Shown one piece after another: positions 6,741-11,659 of a stretch of DNA of 11,659 bases. This stretch comes from an uncultured Clostridia bacterium (GTDB lineage: Bacteria > Bacillota > Clostridia > Oscillospirales > Acutalibacteraceae): NCBI GenBank assembly GCA_945971755.1, contig CAMFPJ010000038.1, positions 1 to 11,659 of the forward strand, in the 5' to 3' direction. Made by a program: the position numbers and the translations under genes. The notes under the pieces are model-generated. The model was given only the letters and a program-made list of their open reading frames with translations, was not told the origin of the DNA and made no database searches. Each line of letters begins with the position of its first letter. The stretch's first letter is position 1.

Positions 6741-9155
6741 TTACTTTTTAGAAATCTTTTTTGCTTCTTTTTCAGCCTTAATCTTTGCTTTCATTTCTTC
6801 TTTTTCAGCCTTCAAACGAGCAATTTCTTCAATGTCAGCCTGGCGCTTTGCTTCATAAATCTCTTTTGACGTGTCATAAAGAGATTCAATTTCATCAAAG
6901 TGAGTGTAATTCTCAGCCTGTTCAATAACTCTTTTTGCATCAAGGTAAGGCTTTGCGGCACGGCTGAATATAACGTGCTTATTGGTTTCTTCCTTCTCAT
7001 CTGCACGGGCAATTTTTCTGTCAAGAGTAACCTTTTTAATCTCAGCTTTGATTTCTGCAACTCTTTGAGAATCTTTATTGTCCTTTGCTTCGTGAAGTTC
7101 GGTACCGAGAGCGTTAAGCATTGTCTCACATTCATCCTGACGCTCGAAAATGCTTTCAAGAACAGCAAAGTCCGGTTCAACAAAGTCTTCACCGTTTGAG
7201 AAGTGCTTCTTGATTTCTTTATAAGCAAGTTTTTTGCGCTTTGCAATTTGAATTGCGTATTTTCTGTATTCTTTGTCCTCGGCAGTATCTTTCGGCATAT
7301 TCTTTGCTACATTCAGCTCTTCTTTGATATCGTTGATATCTAAGAGCAAAAGACCTTGAAGTCCGGCAGAATAAGTTTCTTTGTATGCGTCAAGCTGTGC
7401 TCTGTAAAAAGGATTTTGGAACTTGTCAAGCTCTTTGCAAACAAGTTTTGAAATTTCAATTTCTTCATTTCGTTCAAGCATTGCACGCATTTCTTTCTTT
7501 GCAAGCTTACGTTCCGATTTATCGGAAATGTGCTTGTACGCTCTCTTGTCAACATCAACAGCTTCTTCGTTTTGAAGTTCCCTTGCGGCACGGATAATAT
7601 CAATAGTCTCAACAAGTTCGCCCTCATTGATAATACCGTTGCCGTAGTCTTCAAATAAAGCTCTGATTTTAAGAATACGAACAATAGCCTTCTGCTGCTT
7701 CTCTTTAAGGTCATAGAAGAAGTAAGGAACAACGTTCATAAATGCACCGAATGCCGCCATGAGAATCATAGCAGTCATAAGCTTGTAAAGAAGTCCGGGT
7801 TCACCGGTTTTTATATCGAGGATATCAAAGGGGTTATCGTAACCGTTACCGTCATAAACGCCGTAATGCCTTTGAACAATCGGTGTAACTGATGATGTAA
7901 TAAGAGTAACAACGTTGCCGATAGTTGTAACCGCAGCAAACATACCGTCAATTCTTTCGCCTGACTGATACTGCTGATAGTCACGGATGTCCGCCTGAAT
8001 TGCAGGCGTGGTAATCTGTTCAAATGCACCTACAAGCCAGTTAAGATAGATGCACACAAAAATCCACCAAATGTTTTTAAGGTCAATAAGCATTGAAATA
8101 ATGAAAAGAACATTCAAAAGGTTAACGCCAACGAGAACCTTTTTCTTGCCCCACTTTTTAATGCAAATCGGTGCAAGAAGCATACCCCAAAGAGATGCGT
8201 TACCAATGAGTGTGTTGATAAGTGCCAACTGACCGCCTGTACATGATTTACCGTAAGTGTATGACCAGTTAAGAACAGCGCCGTAAGAAGATTCAAGGAA
8301 ACCGAGCCAGCCTGCACAGGCAATAATCCAGAAGTATTTATTTTTAGCAACCTCACGAAGGGAGTCGATAAAACTGATTTGAATAGTGTGAGTTTTTGCC
8401 TGAACAATTTTTTCCCTGGTATGTGCATAAACAATAATAATGAGTGCAATACCGAAAATAGCATAAATCGGATATGTAACACGGTAAACTTTAAGGTCAA
8501 AAAGGTTATTGTCCGCAAGTTTTTGTGCAACAAGGGGAGCAACAATGTTCATTATAGACGGTGCAAGGGAATAAACAACAGACTTTACGGCAAGCACATC
8601 GGTTCTTTCCTGAGTGTTAGGGGAGAGAACGTGAATAAGGTTTGTGTAAGCGTCATTAAAGAAGTTGAAGAAGAATTGTAACAAAAGGCTAAATAACAAG
8701 ACCATAGCACATTTTATCACATATCCCGCTTCTTTGCCGAAAATCATCTGCGGGAATAACTCATACATTTTAGCATACGGGAACCAGACGTACGCTATTG
8801 AAATGATTGCCGTCGGAATACCCATTGAAAGAATATAAGGTCTGTATTTGCCTGCCTTGTTTCTTGTATTATCAACAATAGTTGCTCTCACAGCAGTAAG
8901 AGGAATGTTGGCAAGAGTTGAAATAAGGTAGAGAATATACATTTCCGTGGGAGCAACGCCGATAGCGTTACCGACAATCATATTCTGTGTACCTACCAAA
9001 AGTGTGCTGCCTAACTGAATAATAAAGTAAGCACCGATACCGCCGCCTGCATAAGCAGCAATTTCCTTAAAGGTCATATATCTGTGTGGCATTGGTATTT
9101 TCCAATAAGTTTTCACATCAGAAACAGTACTTTTGGCTTTCTGAATAATTTCCAT
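6741..9155 (-). CDS. GPH/MFS_2 sugar:cation symporter with long C-terminal tail
   Basis: Membrane transporter of the glycoside-pentoside-hexuronide:cation symporter family, which imports small saccharides with H+ or Na+. The first 480 or so residues hold about 12 hydrophobic segments. The GPH signature after the second or third helix is visible as DNTRNKAGKYRPYILSMG. From about D482 to the end at 804 the protein is soluble and highly charged, ending in Lys/Glu-rich helices (about 750-804) that look like coiled coil. Ordinary family members are 450-500 residues. The tail has no recognisable PTS IIA-Glc signature, unlike the streptococcal LacS tail. AGGAG lies just upstream of the ATG. Convergent with the GH2/GH95 operon, it is the likely importer of its substrate; this is inferred from position. 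The substrate is not readable from the sequence. Confidence 0.85.
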   Translation of the reverse strand: MEIIQKAKSTVSDVKTYWKIPMPHRYMTFKEIAAYAGGGIGAYFIIQLGSTLLVGTQNMIVGNAIGVAPTEMYILYLISTLANIPLTAVRATIVDNTRNKAGKYRPYILSMGIPTAIISIAYVWFPYAKMYELFPQMIFGKEAGYVIKCAMVLLFSLLLQFFFNFFNDAYTNLIHVLSPNTQERTDVLAVKSVVYSLAPSIMNIVAPLVAQKLADNNLFDLKVYRVTYPIYAIFGIALIIIVYAHTREKIVQAKTHTIQISFIDSLREVAKNKYFWIIACAGWLGFLESSYGAVLNWSYTYGKSCTGGQLALINTLIGNASLWGMLLAPICIKKWGKKKVLVGVNLLNVLFIISMLIDLKNIWWIFVCIYLNWLVGAFEQITTPAIQADIRDYQQYQSGERIDGMFAAVTTIGNVVTLITSSVTPIVQRHYGVYDGNGYDNPFDILDIKTGEPGLLYKLMTAMILMAAFGAFMNVVPYFFYDLKEKQQKAIVRILKIRALFEDYGNGIINEGELVETIDIIRAARELQNEEAVDVDKRAYKHISDKSERKLAKKEMRAMLERNEEIEISKLVCKELDKFQNPFYRAQLDAYKETYSAGLQGLLLLDINDIKEELNVAKNMPKDTAEDKEYRKYAIQIAKRKKLAYKEIKKHFSNGEDFVEPDFAVLESIFERQDECETMLNALGTELHEAKDNKDSQRVAEIKAEIKKVTLDRKIARADEKEETNKHVIFSRAAKPYLDAKRVIEQAENYTHFDEIESLYDTSKEIYEAKRQADIEEIARLKAEKEEMKAKIKAEKEAKKISKK

Positions 9156-9184
9156 AAACCCACTCCTAAATAAAAATATAGACT

Positions 9185-9213
9185 ATTTTATCATAATTGA
9201 AAAGTTTATTCAA
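9185..9213 (-). promoter_or_regulatory. Promoter of the symporter gene
   Basis: On the minus strand TTGAAT (9213-9208) and TAAAAT (9190-9185) are 17 bases apart, and a TG one base upstream of the -10 makes it an extended -10. The start would fall near 9178, giving a leader of about 20 bases with the AGGAG ribosome binding site. The symporter is therefore transcribed independently of the glycosidase operon. Confidence 0.6.
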
Positions 9214-9280
9214 TAATTACGGGTTATTTTGAAAGGAACGTAAATAACAATTTTTCTTTGTATTTTTTGTGCAATTTGTA

Positions 9281-9309
9281 TTGACAAATTAAAAATAAAG
9301 GCAGATAAT
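9281..9309 (+). promoter_or_regulatory. Promoter of the M-box-mgtE transcript
   Basis: A consensus -35 TTGACA (9281-9286), a 17-base spacer and GATAAT (9304-9309) form the strongest promoter in the window. The start near 9316 places the RNA 5' end almost exactly at the beginning of the riboswitch P1 helix, as expected for a riboswitch-led transcript. Confidence 0.82.
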
Positions 9310-9317
9310 AATAGTAC

Positions 9318-9474
9318 AAAATGTTTCGGTAGGTAAGGCTACTGCAGTTAGGATACGGACTGATACCGCGAAACGGTGGAGACACTGTAAGCAGGTTAAC
9401 AGGTCACATCGAACACAAGGTGTGATTTAACTCAGTTTCATTGCCCTGCAAAGCTAAAGCTTGAACGAATTTTA
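9318..9474 (+). promoter_or_regulatory. M-box (ykoK-type) Mg2+ riboswitch aptamer
   Basis: Conserved M-box pieces occur in the right order: GGTAGGTAAGGCTACT (from 9328), GGATACGG (9351), GGTGGAGACAC (from 9375), AACAGG (near 9398), ACAAGG (near 9415) and finally GCTAAAGC (9453-9460) with TTGAACGA. A closing P1 helix can form between 9318-9328 and 9466-9473 (AAAA with TTTT, TTCG with CGAA, a short bulge between). The family binds Mg2+ and commonly controls mgtE or other Mg2+ transporters. The location directly upstream of mgtE and the attached terminator agree with transcription being turned off when Mg2+ is plentiful. Recognised by eye from the family consensus, not by covariance search. Confidence 0.85.
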
Positions 9475-9485
9475 CGTGTTTTTCA

Positions 9486-9519
9486 GCACTCTTGCGTTCA
9501 AGCAAAGAGTGCGTTTTTT
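9486..9519 (+). terminator. M-box-controlled intrinsic terminator
   Basis: GCACTCTTGC (9486-9495) pairs with GCAAAGAGTGC (9502-9512), leaving one bulged A and a six-base loop, followed by G and six T (9514-9519). The loop side contains CGTTCAAGC (9495-9503), which is perfectly complementary to GCTTGAACG (9459-9467) at the 3' end of the aptamer. That alternative helix would leave the two terminator arms on opposite sides and so act as antiterminator. Confidence 0.85.
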
Positions 9520-9547
9520 ATTTCATCTTAAAAAGGAGAGTGAGATT

Positions 9548-9640
9548 GTGGACAGTTACCGAAGTACCAAAGCGAAACCCCCGAGTACAAATTGCGTTCT
9601 TTCCGCAATTGTCACTTTAGGCGTTTCACTTCAAAATTGA
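9548..9640 (+). CDS. Candidate 30-codon leader ORF before mgtE
   Basis: A GTG at 9548 opens a 30-codon frame (VDSYRSTKAKPP at the start, ending VSLQN) that stops with TGA at 9638-9640. A strong GGAG (9535-9538) with nine-base spacing precedes it, right after the M-box terminator, where no other gene would use it. The stop is 10 bases before the mgtE ribosome binding site. The peptide has a Lys-Pro-Pro and resembles nothing I recognise. A TTG at 9546 in another frame, using the same ribosome binding site, would give 24 codons ending at 9620, so the frame is uncertain. A regulatory leader peptide is possible; a chance ORF cannot be excluded. Confidence 0.35.
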   Translation: MDSYRSTKAKPPSTNCVLSAIVTLGVSLQN

Positions 9641-9658
9641 TTTTCAGAATGGAGTGAA
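9561..9658 (+). promoter_or_regulatory. Possible alternative hairpins controlling mgtE translation
   Basis: Two exclusive folds can be drawn. One is a long hairpin with GAAGT/ACTTC (9561-9565 with 9628-9632), GAAAC/GTTTC (9574-9578 with 9623-9627) and a perfect AATTGCG/CGCAATT apex (9590-9596 with 9604-9610). In the other, TTCACTTC (9625-9632) pairs with GGAGTGAA (9651-9658), covering the mgtE ribosome binding site (seven Watson-Crick pairs and one GU). The shared strand 9625-9632 makes the two compete. Confidence 0.35.
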
Positions 9659-9663
9659 CAAAA

Positions 9664-11022
9664 ATGGATGAAATGTTTGAAACCTTAGTTGAAAATATTA
9701 AGGAGCTTATTCACAGTAAAAATTGGGCAAAACTCAAAGTAATTCTTGAAGATATGAACGAGCAGGACATTGCCGAGCTTTTTATGGAGCTTGAAGAGCG
9801 TGAACTTACACTTGTTTACAGACTGCTTCCCAAAGAACTTGCCGCAGAAGTGTTTGTTAATATGGAGCCTGAGTACCAAGAGGCACTTATCCGTGCGTTT
9901 TCAGACTCGGAGCTTCGTGAAGTTCTTGATGAGCTTTACGTTGACGACGCTGTTGATATGATTGAAGAAATGCCTGCCACTCTTGTTAAACGTATTTTGC
10001 GGCATACCGACCCTGAAGTGCGTAAGAGTATAAATGAGATTTTGCGCTATCCGGAAGACTCTGCCGGCAGCATTATGACCATTGAGTACGTTGACCTTAA
10101 ACGCAATATGACTGTTGCGGACGCATTTACAAGAATTCGCAGAACGGGTGTTGACAAAGAAACTATTTACACTTGCTACGTTACTGACAGCAAGCGCAAA
10201 CTTAAAGGCGTTGTTACTGCAAAAGATCTTTTGCTTTCTGATGAGAGTGATTTAATCCGTGATATAATGGAACCGAACGTAATTTCTGCTTCAACATTTG
10301 AGGATAAAGAGGTTGTTGCGGATATGTTCCAAAAATATGACCTTTTGGCATTGCCTGTTGTGGACAGTGAAGAAAGACTTGTAGGTATTGTTACGGTTGA
10401 CGACGCTATCGATGTTTTGCAGGAAGAGGCAACAGAGGATATCGAAAAGATGGCGGCTATCACGCCAACCGATAAGCCATATCTTAAAATGAGTGTAATT
10501 GAGAACTTCAAAAAGCGTATTCCATGGCTTATGCTTTTAATGGTTTCTGCTACATTTACAGAAAAAATCATAAATCATTTTGAAGGCACACTTACCGCTT
10601 GCGTGGCACTTACGGCATTTATTCCAATGCTTACAGGTACTTGCGGTAACTGCGGTGCGCAGTCCTCCGCAACAATTATTCGCGGTCTTTCTTTGGGTGA
10701 TATTGAATTCCGTGACACATTAAAAGTAATATTTAAGGAACTGAGAATTGCATTGGTGTGCGGTATTGCTCTTGCAATAGTAAACTTTGCAAAACTTATG
10801 ATTTTTGACAGTGTAGGCCCTTGGGTTGCACTTGTCGTAAGTTTTACAATGATTATGGCGGTTGTGTTTGCAAAGGTTGTTGGTTCTGTACTTCCTGTAA
10901 TCGCAAAAAAGGTAGGTTTTGACCCGGCTGTAATGTCAAGCCCGTTCATTTCAACAATTGTTGACGCTGTAACACTTCTTATTTATTTTACGGTTGCAAC
11001 AAACATTTTGAACTTAAAATAA
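9664..11022 (+). CDS. mgtE: Magnesium transporter MgtE
   Basis: Mg2+ channel/transporter of the inner membrane that works as a homodimer and closes when cytosolic Mg2+ binds its regulatory domains. The 452-residue protein matches the usual length. It has the acidic, helical MgtE N-domain (about 1-130), two CBS domains (about 135-200 and 200-258; GVVTAKDL and GIVTVDDAIDVL are typical), a connecting plug helix, and five membrane segments (from about 285). The pore-region motif is TGTCGNCGAQSSATIIRG (from about 324). D434 in TIVDAVTLL lies where Thermus thermophilus MgtE has its Mg2+-coordinating D432. GGAG (9651-9654) is nine bases before the ATG. Expression should be set by the M-box upstream. 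A cysteine pair, C327 and C330, sits in the conserved GNxG region. A terminator follows the gene. Confidence 0.96.
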   Translation: MDEMFETLVENIKELIHSKNWAKLKVILEDMNEQDIAELFMELEERELTLVYRLLPKELAAEVFVNMEPEYQEALIRAFSDSELREVLDELYVDDAVDMIEEMPATLVKRILRHTDPEVRKSINEILRYPEDSAGSIMTIEYVDLKRNMTVADAFTRIRRTGVDKETIYTCYVTDSKRKLKGVVTAKDLLLSDESDLIRDIMEPNVISASTFEDKEVVADMFQKYDLLALPVVDSEERLVGIVTVDDAIDVLQEEATEDIEKMAAITPTDKPYLKMSVIENFKKRIPWLMLLMVSATFTEKIINHFEGTLTACVALTAFIPMLTGTCGNCGAQSSATIIRGLSLGDIEFRDTLKVIFKELRIALVCGIALAIVNFAKLMIFDSVGPWVALVVSFTMIMAVVFAKVVGSVLPVIAKKVGFDPAVMSSPFISTIVDAVTLLIYFTVATNILNLK

Positions 11023-11037
11023 AACAAAGGTTACTTT

Positions 11038-11068
11038 ACTCCGTAAGGCATAAGTCTTGCGGAGTTTT
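11038..11068 (+). terminator. Terminator of mgtE
   Basis: ACTCCGTAAG (11038-11047) pairs with CTTGCGGAGT (11056-11065) over ten base pairs with one GU wobble and an eight-base loop, followed by a short T run and further T-rich sequence. It lies 15 bases after the mgtE stop. Confidence 0.83.
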
Positions 11069-11093
11069 CCATTATTTTATATTTGTACTTCAA

Positions 11094-11122
11094 TTGACTT
11101 TTCAGGTCAAATATTGTATTAT
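11094..11122 (+). promoter_or_regulatory. Promoter of the cohesin-type gene
   Basis: TTGACT (11094-11099) and TATTAT (11117-11122) are 17 bases apart. A TATAAT at 11128-11133 is an alternative -10 but lacks a well-placed -35. The inverted repeat TTGAC-N7-GTCAA (11094-11110) covers the -35 and could be an operator. The start would be about 20 bases before the ATG. Confidence 0.5.
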
Positions 11123-11151
11123 ATGGTTATAATTTGTGTGTAGGTGATGTT

Positions 11152-11659
11152 ATGAGAAAGTTGTCAAAGTTAGTTGCTGTTATAATGTGCTTTGTGCTTG
11201 TTTCATCGGTGCTTTCCGTAGTTTCAAGTGCCGCTTCTTCAGTTACATATTCTGTTTCTTCCGCTTCGGGAAAAACTGGTGACACCGTTACTGTTTATGT
11301 TAATGTTTCAGGCGGTACGGACATTTGGGGTTGTTCAATCAAGCTTTCTTATGACCCCTCACAACTTCGGTTTGTATCTTCTTCAAACGGTGCAAAGCTT
11401 GCAACAGGCAGTGTTTTCAATTCGGGCTCGTCTGTTAATTTTTCAGGCAGTCTTAATTCTTGTAAATCAAGCGGAGGCACAATTTTCAGTGTCAAATTCA
11501 AAATTCTTGCTTCATCGGGAACTTGCAAGCTTACAATGAGCGCTTCCGGCGGTGCTGATAATGTTGACTCAAACGGTAATAATGTACCGCATTCGGTTTC
11601 CGGAGGCTCAATTACAGTAACAAAACCCGTAACGGGAATTACTCTTGATAAATCATCAG
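11152..11659 (+). CDS. Secreted cohesin-domain protein with bacterial Ig-like domain, 3' end outside window
   Basis: The first 169 residues are visible and the frame stays open to the window edge. Residues 1-28 are a signal peptide: MRKLSK, a hydrophobic core, and a likely cut near SSAA (27-28). Residues about 31-156 look like a cohesin-type beta-sandwich: SGKTGDTVTVYVNV, then IWGCSIKLSYDPSQLRF, FSVKFKI and a closing GGSITV strand. Cohesins bind dockerin modules, so the protein may anchor dockerin-bearing enzymes or be a non-cellulosomal relative. KPVTGITLDKSS (158-169) is the usual opening of a BIG_2 Ig-like domain. AGGTGA lies four bases before the ATG. The gene has its own promoter after the mgtE terminator and no visible link to Mg2+ transport. 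Cohesin versus another related beta-sandwich cannot be settled from this fragment. Confidence 0.7.
   Translation, partial: MRKLSKLVAVIMCFVLVSSVLSVVSSAASSVTYSVSSASGKTGDTVTVYVNVSGGTDIWGCSIKLSYDPSQLRFVSSSNGAKLATGSVFNSGSSVNFSGSLNSCKSSGGTIFSVKFKILASSGTCKLTMSASGGADNVDSNGNNVPHSVSGGSITVTKPVTGITLDKSS

Noticed and set aside
6812..7732. Frames overlapping the symporter tail, considered as evidence that the tail is a separate gene
   Set aside because: The symporter frame is continuous from 9155 to 6741 with no stop, and I see no ribosome binding site supporting an internal start at the tail boundary. The tail is therefore treated as part of one protein.
8114..8545. 143-residue minus-strand frame inside the symporter gene
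   Set aside because: It is in another frame of the same strand as the symporter, whose membrane segments run unbroken through this interval. The leucine-rich look is a frame artefact.
9318..9474. Other riboswitch classes (for example yybP-ykoY) for the structured RNA upstream of mgtE
   Set aside because: The order of conserved segments and the 3' GCTAAAGC element fit the M-box, and mgtE is its usual target.
10176..10949. Two minus-strand frames opposite mgtE
   Set aside because: The mgtE frame has complete CBS and membrane domains here; the reverse frames are Ser/Thr/Ile-rich shadows.
11228..11539. 103-residue frame overlapping the cohesin-type gene
   Set aside because: It is in a different frame, has no good ribosome binding site, and conflicts with a frame that has a signal peptide and cohesin-like pattern.
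1..11659. CRISPR arrays, tRNA or rRNA genes, insertion sequences, phage or toxin-antitoxin genes
   Set aside because: No regularly spaced repeats, tRNA-like cloverleaf, transposase motifs or terminal inverted repeats were found by eye; the gene content looks like ordinary chromosomal metabolism and transport.

Overview
The window reads as chromosomal DNA of a low-GC Gram-positive anaerobe of the Firmicutes/Clostridia, most plausibly a gut or rumen Ruminococcus-like species (Oscillospiraceae). The basis is AT-rich sigma-A promoters, strong GGAG ribosome binding sites, an M-box upstream of mgtE, and a secreted cohesin-type protein next door. The species assignment is inference; no rRNA or marker gene is present.

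Layout. Left (14-652, minus): a Crp/Fnr-family regulator. It is transcribed divergently from a tight three-gene operon on the plus strand: a LacZ-type GH2 beta-galactosidase (830-3862), a GNAT acetyltransferase (3859-4296, 4-nt overlap) and a GH95 alpha-L-fucosidase (4298-6682, 1-nt gap). A strong hairpin that can terminate in both directions separates this operon from a convergent gene (6741-9155, minus) for a GPH/MFS_2 sugar:cation symporter with an unusual cytoplasmic tail of about 320 residues. A 508-bp intergenic region follows. It holds two divergent promoters, an M-box Mg2+ riboswitch with its terminator, a candidate leader ORF and a possible second control hairpin, and leads into mgtE (9664-11022). 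A terminator closes mgtE. The window ends inside a gene with its own promoter (11152 onward) for a secreted cohesin-domain plus bacterial Ig-like protein.

How the parts may work together. Neither glycosidase has a signal peptide, so both should act in the cytoplasm on an imported oligosaccharide. Fuc-alpha-1,2-Gal motifs, as in 2'-fucosyllactose, mucin-type glycans or xyloglucan side chains, would need exactly a GH95 fucosidase followed by a beta-galactosidase. The symporter is the obvious candidate importer and the Crp/Fnr protein the candidate regulator. The right half is a separate Mg2+ homeostasis unit.

Most of the window is recognisable. The least ordinary parts are the layered mgtE leader (M-box terminator, then a leader ORF and a possible hairpin over the mgtE ribosome binding site), the tailed symporter, and the acetyltransferase embedded between two glycosidases.
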